A stretch of 24,141 nt of DNA, taken from contig JANZKD010000007.1 in NCBI GenBank assembly GCA_025061245.1, positions 1 to 24,141 on the forward strand, given 5' to 3'. The notes under the pieces were generated by a model. It was not told the DNA's origin. It did not search any database and saw only the letters and a program-made list of their open reading frames with translations. Both the position numbers and the translations under genes were made by a program. Shown here one piece after another: positions 16,210 through 22,978 of this stretch. Source of the DNA: Candidatus Culexmicrobium profundum (lineage in GTDB: Archaea; Thermoproteota; Methanomethylicia; Culexarchaeales; Culexmicrobiaceae). Positions within the stretch are counted from its first letter, which is position 1, and each line of letters starts with the position of its first letter.

Positions 16210-18582
16210 ATGGAATTATTATTTTGGCCTTTAGATATTTCTTATGATGTAAGTGAAGGAGCCTCTAGAATTTTCATTTGGAGTATAACAAAAGATGGTC
16301 ATCGTGTCCTCTTAATTGATGAATCATTTCATCCATACTTCTATGTATTACCGAAAGCTTCAGCCATAGACTCAGTCTTTAAGGAATTAGAGTCTTTTAA
16401 AAAAACAAATCCTTCCATACTATCAATACAAAAGGAATCAAAGTTCTATTTTGGAAAGCCTGTTACTGTAGTAAAAGTAACAGTTAATTCTCCTTCAGAT
16501 GTTAATAAAGTTAAGGATAAAATTAAACGTTTACCCAATGTTTCCGATATTTTTGAAGCTGATATTCGTTTTTATATGCGTTACATGATAGATAAGAATG
16601 TTTATCCTTGTAGTTGGCATAAAGTTACCGTTACTAAACTCAGTTTAAATGATAAATTAAAGGTAGATGCTGTATATAGAATTGAAAATAATCCCACAAT
16701 GATAGATGATACTTCCATACCCAATCTTAGGGTACTATCATTTGACGTTGAATACTATAGTCCAAAAGGCACTCCTAAACCAACTGAAAATCCCATAGTA
16801 ATCATATCATTAGCTACAAATTCTAGTGAATATAAGCAGTTTACAGCTGATGAATATGATGAGAAAGAAATGCTACATGCTTTTTCCAAATATATCCTTG
16901 AATATGATCCCGACATTATTGTTGGATATAACTCAAATAAACTTGTGTGGCCATATATAGTCTCTAGAGCTAAAAAACTTGAAACTTCAATTCCAATAAG
17001 TAGGGAGCTCTCTCCACCACAAACTAGTGTTTATGGGCATATCTCCATAGCTGGAAGAGCAAACATTGATATGTTCGATTATGCCGAAGAACTCTATGAA
17101 GTTAAGATAAAAACATTGCAAAATGTTGCAGAGTATCTAGGAATAGATGGAGATAGAAAGTATTTACTTAAACCACCTTGGCTTTATCAGTATTGGGAGA
17201 ACTCTGAAAAGAAGAATATGTTAAAGAAACATTCAGTATCATCTGCAAAAATAATATTGGAAATTGCAAAAAGAGCGTTACCTTTTGCTATTCAGTTATC
17301 AAATGTTACTGGGATTCCGCTTGATCAAGTTCTTGCTGCAGCAGTAGGTTTCCGTGTTGAATGGTATCTAATAAGACAAGCTTTCCTTGAGAATGAACTT
17401 ATACCGAACCGAGTTGACCGACCATATACTCCTTATCGTGGTGCATTAGTTTTAAAACCAATAAAAGGTTTACATGAAAATATAGCAGTAATAGACTTCT
17501 CCTCAATGTACCCTAATATTATGATTAAATACAATATTAGCCCAGACACATATGTAGAACCTGATGAATCACTATCACCCGATGAGTATTTTATCGCACC
17601 AGAAGTAGGGCATAGATTTAGAAAATCACCTCCAGGCTTTTACAAGCGTGTTCTAGAGCGACTAATAGATTTAAGAAATAAAATCCGTACTCAACTAAAA
17701 AATATAGATGTAAATTCCCCCGAATACATATTACTTGATAATCGTCAAAAAGCTTTAAAAATAATTGCTAATGCATGTTATGGTTATACCGGATGGTTTG
17801 GTGCAAGATGGTACATACGTCAATGTGCAGAAGCAACAACCGCTTTCGGCCGAAAAACAATATCTGAAGCAATAAAATTAGCTAAGGAAATTGGCCTAAA
17901 CGTAATATATGGCGATACTGATTCACTTTTCGTAAAATATGAACCTGAAAAGGTTGATAACTTTATTTCGCAAGTGAAAAGCAATATAGGTTTGGATATA
18001 AAAATTGATAAAATATATGTGACCTGCCTTTTTACTGAAGCAGCTAAGCGATATGCAGGTCTACTCCCTGATGGACGTGTCGAAGTAGTTGGTTTTGAAG
18101 CTGTACGTGGAGATTGGTGTGAATTGGCACAAGAAGTTCAATTTAAAGTTATCGAACTTGTTCTAAAAGAAAAATCTCCACAAGCTGCTGTCACTTATCT
18201 GAGAAAAGTAATCAACACTCTCAAGTCTCATAATATTCCTCTTGAAAAACTGGTGATCTGGAAGACTCTCTCTAAATCTATTGATGAATATGAAGTTGAC
18301 GCTCCACATGTAGTTGTTGCAAGAATCCTTCGAGCAAAGGGCTTCTCCCTTGAAATTGGTGATAAAGTAGGTTACATAATTACTAAGGGAGCTTCAAAAC
18401 GTCTTGCAGATCGAGCAAAACCATACTTCATAGTCAACTATGATGACGTTGACATAAATTATTATATATCAAGTCAAATAGTCCCATCAGCTCTCAGAGT
18501 GCTTTCAATATTTGACTATACGGAGAAATCCATAATGACACAAATTTCTACAAGGACTTTGGATCTATGGTTTAGAAAATAG
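16210..18582 (+). CDS. polB: Family B DNA polymerase with inactivated proofreading site
   Basis: At 790 residues, this has the archaeal PolB domain order: N-terminal domain, 3'-5' exonuclease domain (about 130-370), palm, fingers and thumb. Polymerase motifs are intact: motif A IDFSSMYPNI (Asp429), motif B KALKIIANACYGY (515-527), motif C YGDTDS (567-572) and AAKRYAG. Exo I is intact (FDVEYYS, Asp179/Glu181). Exo II reads GYNSNKLVWPY, with Val246 where Asp belongs, and Exo III reads HSVSSA, with His341 for Tyr and Ser345 for Asp. Proofreading is therefore probably lost. The C-terminus TRTLDLWFRK resembles a degenerate PCNA-binding box. The start is ATG behind AGGGGGA. No intein. Confidence 0.95.
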   Translation: MELLFWPLDISYDVSEGASRIFIWSITKDGHRVLLIDESFHPYFYVLPKASAIDSVFKELESFKKTNPSILSIQKESKFYFGKPVTVVKVTVNSPSDVNKVKDKIKRLPNVSDIFEADIRFYMRYMIDKNVYPCSWHKVTVTKLSLNDKLKVDAVYRIENNPTMIDDTSIPNLRVLSFDVEYYSPKGTPKPTENPIVIISLATNSSEYKQFTADEYDEKEMLHAFSKYILEYDPDIIVGYNSNKLVWPYIVSRAKKLETSIPISRELSPPQTSVYGHISIAGRANIDMFDYAEELYEVKIKTLQNVAEYLGIDGDRKYLLKPPWLYQYWENSEKKNMLKKHSVSSAKIILEIAKRALPFAIQLSNVTGIPLDQVLAAAVGFRVEWYLIRQAFLENELIPNRVDRPYTPYRGALVLKPIKGLHENIAVIDFSSMYPNIMIKYNISPDTYVEPDESLSPDEYFIAPEVGHRFRKSPPGFYKRVLERLIDLRNKIRTQLKNIDVNSPEYILLDNRQKALKIIANACYGYTGWFGARWYIRQCAEATTAFGRKTISEAIKLAKEIGLNVIYGDTDSLFVKYEPEKVDNFISQVKSNIGLDIKIDKIYVTCLFTEAAKRYAGLLPDGRVEVVGFEAVRGDWCELAQEVQFKVIELVLKEKSPQAAVTYLRKVINTLKSHNIPLEKLVIWKTLSKSIDEYEVDAPHVVVARILRAKGFSLEIGDKVGYIITKGASKRLADRAKPYFIVNYDDVDINYYISSQIVPSALRVLSIFDYTEKSIMTQISTRTLDLWFRK

Positions 18583-18620
18583 TTGTTTTTAGCTCAGTGC
18601 GCAGTTATTACTAAATAATG

Positions 18621-19784
18621 CTAAGAGGATAAATCATTAAACTTAAGTATTGTCAAGTTAACAGGCCGCTTTGTTATATTGCCTATTCTAGCTCCCACCA
18701 CTATTTTCACATTTTTTTCACTGGCTATATCAACTATTCTTTGTGTTATAACACCATCAAACACTATTCCATACACTTGTCCACGCGACATATTCTTTAA
18801 CTCTTCTGCCAGATTTCTAACTGGTATAATATTTATTTCATGCCATTTTTCACCATATAATATTGCCTCTAATGTGCCTTCAAGCTCCTTTATTTTTTCA
18901 ATTATCTTTTTGGGAATTGGTGGTACATACAACGTTCTTGTTTTCTGTTTAGCTTTCTCTATTTGGCTCAAATATTCCTCTGCGGGAATAACATTTGATA
19001 AGCACTTTGCTATTTCTTTTGCAGTAAGTTCTTCAACTTCTCTTCCAGGTGGTGCACGTGCAATATAGTCTATCTCAGCTACTTGAAGCAACTCTTTTAG
19101 TATAAGCTCTCCTGCTCTATCACCGTCAACAAATGCAATTGTCTTTTTTGATTTGCTTAATTCTACTATTGTCTTGGGAATGGATGTTCCCTCAATAGCT
19201 ATAGCATTTCTATAACCATGTTTTAGCAAGTTTATGACATCTGCTCTTCCCTCAACTATAATTATGGTATCTTCATAGTCTATGTCAGGTCCAGCAGGTA
19301 ACCCTTCACTACCATACTTTATTATTTCTGCCGTTCTAATTTCCTTTAAGATTTTTTCAATGATCTCCTTAGTTTCTGGAATCTTATCCCTTTCCCATTT
19401 CAGCAATATTTCTTTTGCTCTTTTTATCACTTTACGTCTCTTCTCTTCTCTAGCATCTTCAATGTCTTCCAATTCAAATCTCGCCGAGCATGGTCCTACC
19501 TTATCAATAGTTTCAATAGCTGCTGCTATCAATGCTGTTTCAATTCTACCCAAGCTTGATGGTATAATCACCTTTCCTATAGTTCTTCCTCCCTTAGAGT
19601 TTAACTGAACTTGAATTCTGCCAATTCTCCCTGTTTTTTGTAGTTCTCTTAGGTCCAATTCATCTCCCAGCAATCCCTCCGTTTGCCCAAAAATTGCACC
19701 AATAACATCGGGTTTTTCTACTATTCCTTCAACCTCAAAAGATACATGAATATTATATTTTGCAGTCAGAGTTAATCCTCCCAT
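18621..19784 (-). CDS. dnaG: Archaeal DnaG-like primase
   Basis: This TOPRIM-domain protein of the archaeal DnaG family acts as a primase and/or exosome component. The TOPRIM motifs IIVEGRADVI (catalytic Glu183, counted from the upstream ATG) and FVDGDRAGE (Asp225, Asp227) are intact. The N-terminal region LTLTAKYNIHVSFEVEGIVEKPDVIGAIFGQTEGLL is typical. I prefer the ATG at 19784 (MGGLTLTAKY): GGAGG lies eight bases before it, immediately after the upstream ATG at 19799, which would add five residues. It converges on polB, with 38 bases between the stops. Confidence 0.94.
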   Translation of the reverse strand: MGGLTLTAKYNIHVSFEVEGIVEKPDVIGAIFGQTEGLLGDELDLRELQKTGRIGRIQVQLNSKGGRTIGKVIIPSSLGRIETALIAAAIETIDKVGPCSARFELEDIEDAREEKRRKVIKRAKEILLKWERDKIPETKEIIEKILKEIRTAEIIKYGSEGLPAGPDIDYEDTIIIVEGRADVINLLKHGYRNAIAIEGTSIPKTIVELSKSKKTIAFVDGDRAGELILKELLQVAEIDYIARAPPGREVEELTAKEIAKCLSNVIPAEEYLSQIEKAKQKTRTLYVPPIPKKIIEKIKELEGTLEAILYGEKWHEINIIPVRNLAEELKNMSRGQVYGIVFDGVITQRIVDIASEKNVKIVVGARIGNITKRPVNLTILKFNDLSS

Positions 19785-19917
19785 TGCTATTTCCTCCATT
19801 TAATTATTAACTATCATTATCCTTATTTTTAATGTTGTTAATATCCTAAATGTTGTACTATTTATTGTTATCCCCGTAAAATTTTAGTGTCTATGATCTT
19901 TATCCTATTAATTGGCA

Positions 19918-20006
19918 GCCCCGGTAGCTCAGCAAGGGAGAGCGGCGGAACATGTGTGCCGATCCTCGTAAGCCGTTGGTCGCGGGTTCAAATCCCGCCC
20001 GGGGCT
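19918..20006 (+). tRNA. tRNA-Thr(CGU) with a 15-nt intron at 30/31
   Basis: Acceptor GCCCCGG/CCGGGGC, D stem GCUC/GAGC, T stem GCGGG/CCCGC, discriminator U, no encoded CCA. Removing 19949-19963 gives anticodon stem GCGGC/GCCGU and loop CUCGUAA, anticodon CGU. A textbook bulge-helix-bulge supports the site: outer helix GAG/CUC, central helix CGGC/GCCG, bulges GG|A and AU|C. U73 and the acceptor fit archaeal tRNA-Thr. The discriminator position is shared with the stop codon of rpiA on the other strand. Bases 19924-19948 are identical to the D-arm region of tRNA-Trp. Confidence 0.93.
19949..19963 (+). other. Intron of tRNA-Thr(CGU), non-canonical position 30/31
   Basis: This is a 15-base intron in the anticodon stem. 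Its GCCG pairs with exon CGGC to form the central helix of the splicing motif. The inner hairpin is only two to three pairs long. Confidence 0.85.
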
Positions 20007-20707
20007 TATTTTGGCTCTATTTTTCTTATAATATCTTCATATCCAATGTAAGCTACATTTGCTTTTCGAGTAAAAATACCTACCTCTACTACCCCCGGTA
20101 TACTTTTTATTTCACGTTCAAGCCTTCTAGGATCCTTTATACTTTCATATAAGTATAAATCAATTATAAGATTTCCATTATCTGTTATGATAGGTCCAAC
20201 CTTACCTGAGTTGGTCACTCTAATTTTTGGTTTTCCATATTTTTCCAAATACTTTAATGTCCATTTCCATCCAAATGGCAATACTTCTATTGGTATTGGA
20301 TGTTTTTCACCTAAATATCTTACAAGTTTAGTATAATCTGCAATTACAATGTATTTTTCGCTTTTATATGCGATTATTTTTTCACGAGTTAATGCAGCTC
20401 CTCCTCCCTTCAATAGGAATAGATTTTTGTCAATTTCATCAGCACCATCAATGGTTACATCCACATTTTCAACATCACTAGGTTGCAATACGGGAAGACC
20501 ATATTCATATGCTAAAAATAATGCTTGATAAGATGATGGAATTACCCTAATTTTCATCTGCTCTCTTCCCACTTTTTCCCCTAATTTCTCTACAAAAATT
20601 GCTACAGTAGAGCCGGAGCCAAGTCCAATTATTTGACCAGTAAATATATGTTCTAAAGCTGCTTCAGCAGCTTTTTCTTTAGCCTTTCTCAATTTGTCAT
20701 TCGACAT
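20006..20707 (-). CDS. rpiA: Ribose-5-phosphate isomerase A
   Basis: This enzyme of about 233 residues interconverts ribose 5-phosphate and ribulose 5-phosphate, supplying ribose for nucleotides. The motifs are all present: IGLGSGSTVA, IPSSYQA, VDVTIDGADEID and LLKGGGAALTREKI. The start is probably the ATG at 20707 (MSNDKLRKAKE), with GGAG just upstream; a TTG at 20716 would add three residues. The stop codon abuts the 3' end of tRNA-Thr. Confidence 0.95.
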   Translation of the reverse strand: MSNDKLRKAKEKAAEAALEHIFTGQIIGLGSGSTVAIFVEKLGEKVGREQMKIRVIPSSYQALFLAYEYGLPVLQPSDVENVDVTIDGADEIDKNLFLLKGGGAALTREKIIAYKSEKYIVIADYTKLVRYLGEKHPIPIEVLPFGWKWTLKYLEKYGKPKIRVTNSGKVGPIITDNGNLIIDLYLYESIKDPRRLEREIKSIPGVVEVGIFTRKANVAYIGYEDIIRKIEPK

Positions 20708-20794
20708 GTTCTCCAATTAATACTATAATCTTTTCATTAATACATTTTCTTAAATTGGTGGGGCCGGTGGGATTTGAACCCACGACCAACGGGT

Positions 20795-20856
20795 TTCTCC
20801 CATAGCGCTCCAGAGCTCAATCATCCCTACTACAGGTCACATTTCTCATTACTGCT
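20795..20856 (-). ncRNA. tRNA-Trp 37/38 intron, candidate box C/D guide for C34
   Basis: The 62-nt intron contains a box C-like GUAAUGA (20846-20852), D'-like CUGU (20832-20835), C'-like AUGAUUGA (20816-20823) and a degenerate D-like CUAU (20802-20805). Ten bases, GCUCUGGAGC (20807-20816), are complementary to the anticodon region GCUCCAGAGC of the same pre-tRNA. The fifth base upstream of CUAU pairs with C34, the position methylated by intron-encoded guides in other archaeal tRNA-Trp genes. The boxes are weak. Confidence 0.55.
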
Positions 20857-20890
20857 CTGGAGCCCGCCGCTCTCCCTTGCTGAGCTACGG

Positions 20891-20927
20891 CTTACTGCTC
20901 CTCTAACAGAGTCCCAGCCCGAACCAG
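20891..20927 (-). other. Putative 37-nt intron interrupting the acceptor stem/U8 region of tRNA-Trp
   Basis: These bases separate the 5' GGGG from CCGUAGCUC. Splice sites are ambiguous because several offsets leave the same length. Cutting after GGGG restores GGGGCCG; cutting seven bases in leaves GGGGCUG with one U-G pair. The only perfect four-pair central helix I find is GGCU/AGCC (exon 20924-20931 side with the CC of CCG), which would cut one base off from keeping U8. So an insertion is clear, the boundaries are not. Confidence 0.55.
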
Positions 20928-20931
20928 CCCC

Positions 20932-21179
20932 CTTATTTTAAATTTACTAAGGATATGATAAGTTTTTCCACGATTTTTCCCTAGAATTTTTATTCTTTTT
21001 TATCTTTACTATGATGGGATTAATTGTATCGATGAAAAAGGTTATGATCAGTTATCAGTTATCTCTATTGCCTTACATAAAAGTAAAGAACCGGGGCTCT
21101 GAACCTTTTCGTTCTAAGACCGTAAGTAATAGTAAGTCAACTTTATATGAGTTTACTGGAGATTAAATAGCGAACTAAA
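20932..21179. promoter_or_regulatory. Intergenic region with the coaD promoter
   Basis: Between tRNA-Trp and coaD only a TATA box stands out: CTTTATATGA at 21141-21150, predicting a start site near 21171 and a very short leader before the ATG at 21180. The stretch 21030-21125 is less AT-rich and includes a weak AGAAC/GUUCU stem (about 21087-21115), but I could not support an RNA gene in it. Confidence 0.5.
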
Positions 21180-21647
21180 ATGAAGGAAAAGTGTTGCTAC
21201 GTTGCTGTAGGAGGAACCTTTGATTCACTACATGAAGGTCATAAGCTTCTTCTGAGAACATGTTTTAAAATAGGTAAAAAAGTTATAATTGGTCTCACTA
21301 GTGATTCATTAGCAAAAGGCAAAAGCCATTATGTACCACCGTTTTCTCAAAGAAAGCGCAAAATTGAATTGTTTCTTCAGAGTTTAGGTGTGCTTGATAA
21401 AGCTAAGATTATCATGTTGGAGGATGCATATGGCCCAACCATAAGTGATAAGGAAATATGTGCTATTGTTGTTAGTGAAGAAACATTTGTAAGAGCTTTA
21501 GAAATAAATCGAATTCGAAAAAGCCGTGGGCTTCCACCACTTGATATAATCGTGGTTGAGCTAATTAAGGATAAAGATTTGCGTCCAATTTCTTCAGCTA
21601 AAATTAGAAGAAGAGAATTAAATTGGAAATCATTTCTAAACATTTGA
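21180..21647 (+). CDS. coaD: Phosphopantetheine adenylyltransferase, archaeal type
   Basis: This 155-residue nucleotidyltransferase makes dephospho-CoA from 4'-phosphopantetheine and ATP. The HIGH-type motif GGTFDSLHEGHK (residues 11-22) and the end motif ISSAKIRRRE (ISSTKIR-like) are present, with normal length for the archaeal/eukaryotic family (COG1019-like). Confidence 0.93.
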   Translation: MKEKCCYVAVGGTFDSLHEGHKLLLRTCFKIGKKVIIGLTSDSLAKGKSHYVPPFSQRKRKIELFLQSLGVLDKAKIIMLEDAYGPTISDKEICAIVVSEETFVRALEINRIRKSRGLPPLDIIVVELIKDKDLRPISSAKIRRRELNWKSFLNI

Positions 21648-21675
21648 CATCCTATTACTTATGCTTTTATATTAG

Positions 21676-21779
21676 TAGGCGGAGAAGCTGTTCCCCATAC
21701 GCGATCACCCATTTTCATTGGGAGGTTCAACCTCTCTCCATGGGCTCTCTCAACGTTGGGATTTTTGCTTCTCCGCCTA
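21676..21779 (-). ncRNA. H/ACA-like guide RNA unit B, clamped by a 13-bp stem
   Basis: Read on the minus strand. A perfect 13-bp outer stem (TAGGCGGAGAAGC, 21767-21779, with 21676-21688) encloses lower stem UCCC/GGGA, a pocket (5' side 21745-21757, 3' side UGAUCGCGU), upper stem CCCAU/AUGGG (21740-21744 with 21708-21712), a kink-turn-like element (GGAGA opposite AAUGA) and an apical stem GAGG/CCUC. ACA (21689-21691) follows the lower stem directly and abuts the outer stem; it is 16 bases from the upper stem, in the range for archaeal H/ACA guides. The target is not identified. Confidence 0.6.
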
Positions 21780-21786
21780 CTTTATT

Positions 21787-21885
21787 GGGGCTCTGCCTGT
21801 ACCACGCCTGGGTATTACTGTGGTCATCGATGGATTTTCCCTCTCCCACAGGTCCGTCGAGCGTGGCCTATTATGGCAGAGCCCC
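21787..21885 (-). ncRNA. H/ACA-like guide RNA unit A, clamped by an 11-bp stem
   Basis: Read on the minus strand. Perfect outer stem GGGGCUCUGCC (21875-21885 with 21787-21797), lower stem CCACGC/GCGUGG (21861-21866 with 21802-21807), pocket with 5' side UCGACGGAC and 3' side UAAUACCCAG, upper stem CUGUGG/CCACAG (21846-21851 with 21818-21823), kink-turn-like GAGA opposite GAUGA, and apical GGG-AAAA-UCC. ACA is at 21798-21800, one base after the lower stem and touching the outer stem, 17 bases from the upper stem. A TATA box lies about 26 bases before the first G at 21885. Units A and B are six bases apart and probably one transcript. Confidence 0.62.
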
Positions 21886-21908
21886 TATTCAATAATCCGA
21901 GTTCAGAG

Positions 21909-21920
21909 TTATAAAATATA
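21909..21920. promoter_or_regulatory. Near-palindromic TATA box serving both strands
   Basis: TTATAAAATATA reads as a TATA box either way. On the minus strand it sits 23 bases before GGGG at 21885, the first base of the guide RNA pair. On the plus strand it is about 26 bases before the GTG at 21941 of the radical SAM gene, implying a leaderless mRNA. Confidence 0.6.
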
Positions 21921-21940
21921 TTCTTAAATTCAAGGTAAAG

Positions 21941-22978
21941 GTGTATTATAATGGATTGAAAATGCCTTGTACAAATAGACCTATCTACAATGTAACGCAG
22001 GACAGTGAAATACCCTTAATAGGATGTATTAGTTTTGGAGTAATTGATAGAGGTACAAATGTATTACAGATTCGTCCTACTTCTATTTGTGTACTATCTT
22101 GTATTTTTTGTTCAACTGATGCTGGCCCTTGTTCTAGGTGGCGTCAAACTGAGTATATAGTTGAATTAGATTACCTATTATCTACAATAAGAACCGTTTT
22201 AAAAATTAAAAATAGCAATAAAATGGAAGCCCACATAGATACTGTAGGCGATCCATTAACATATCCCAAAATTGTAGATCTTGTTCACAAATTATCTGAG
22301 TTTCCTGAATTCAAAGTTATTTCTCTACAGACACATGGTGTCCTATTAAATGATAAACTTATAGATGAATTAGCTGAAGCAGGATTATCCAGAATAAATC
22401 TATCAATAGACGCTTTAGATGAGAATCTTTCCAAAAAACTGTCTGGAACAGAAACTTATGATATTTCCCGGATAATCAGTATTGCAGAGTATATTTCGTT
22501 GTCACCTATTGATTTATTGATTGCTCCTGTCTGGGTTCCCGGCTTAAATGATCATGAGATACCTAGGATAATTAGATTTGCGAAACAAATTGGTGCAGGT
22601 AAGCATTGGCCTCCACTTGGCATCCAAAAATATGAAGCCCATAAATTTGGAAGAAAGCCTCCCAAAGTAAAGCCAATGACTTGGTATAAATTCTATAACT
22701 CTTTAAGAGCGTTAGAGAGAAAATTCAAAGTAAAACTAGTATTGAAACCAAGCGACTTCAACATTTTTAAACTTCCTTCAATACCAATACCATTTAAGCG
22801 ATTTGAAAAAGTAAAAATGAAGGTTGTAGGACCCGGTTGGTTGAAAGGAGAAAAGATAGCGGTGGCTAGAAATAGAACCATAACTATAGTGAACGCTGAA
22901 AATATTCCCATAGGAACAACTGTTTATGCACGAATAATAAGAGTAAAACATAATATTTTCATTGCAAAATTAGAGTAA
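21941..22978 (+). CDS. Radical SAM protein with C-terminal TRAM domain
   Basis: At 345 residues from a GTG, or 338 from the ATG at 21962 (MPCTNRPIYN), this shows the radical SAM cluster motif CVLSCIFC at Cys50, Cys54, Cys57, then GDPLTYPKIVDLV, LQTHGVLL and NLSIDALDE, typical of the barrel. The last 60 residues (KVVGPGWLKGEKIAVARNRT to the end) look like a TRAM RNA-binding domain. It resembles the archaeal COG2100 group of predicted Fe-S oxidoreductases, whose substrate I do not know. TRAM plus the downstream tRNA methyltransferase, whose ATG follows its stop directly, suggests RNA modification. Confidence 0.87.
   Translation: MYYNGLKMPCTNRPIYNVTQDSEIPLIGCISFGVIDRGTNVLQIRPTSICVLSCIFCSTDAGPCSRWRQTEYIVELDYLLSTIRTVLKIKNSNKMEAHIDTVGDPLTYPKIVDLVHKLSEFPEFKVISLQTHGVLLNDKLIDELAEAGLSRINLSIDALDENLSKKLSGTETYDISRIISIAEYISLSPIDLLIAPVWVPGLNDHEIPRIIRFAKQIGAGKHWPPLGIQKYEAHKFGRKPPKVKPMTWYKFYNSLRALERKFKVKLVLKPSDFNIFKLPSIPIPFKRFEKVKMKVVGPGWLKGEKIAVARNRTITIVNAENIPIGTTVYARIIRVKHNIFIAKLE

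Larger units (their letters stand above)
20756..20931 (-). tRNA. tRNA-Trp(CCA) with two apparent introns
   Basis: From the 3' end: encoded CCA, A73, acceptor strand CGGCCCC, T stem GUGGG/CCCAC, variable UGGUC, anticodon stem GCGGG/CCCGU, loop CUCCAG|A (anticodon CCA), D stem GCUC/GAGC. A 62-nt intron at 37/38 (20795-20856) has a strict motif: central helix CUCC/GGAG, bulges AG|A and AA|A, outer helix the anticodon stem. The 5' acceptor strand GGGGCCG is not contiguous: GGGG is at 20928-20931 and CCG at 20888-20890, separated by 37 bases. Without both inserts the RNA is 77 nt including CCA and folds normally. Confidence 0.85.

Noticed and set aside
21030..21102. Free-standing box C/D RNA upstream of coaD
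   Set aside because: GAUGA and CUGA occur about 70 bases apart on the plus strand, but internal boxes are missing and the spacing is too long to support a call.
21676..21885. SRP RNA or RNase P RNA
   Set aside because: None of the conserved RNase P segments (GAGGAAAGUCC-like, ACAGAA) or SRP helix 8 and Alu motifs were found on either strand, and the two-hairpin plan does not match.
21623..21927. Two overlapping plus-strand ORFs over the structured RNA
   Set aside because: They cross perfect inverted repeats, have no good start signals and their translations look random; the paired structure explains the base composition better.
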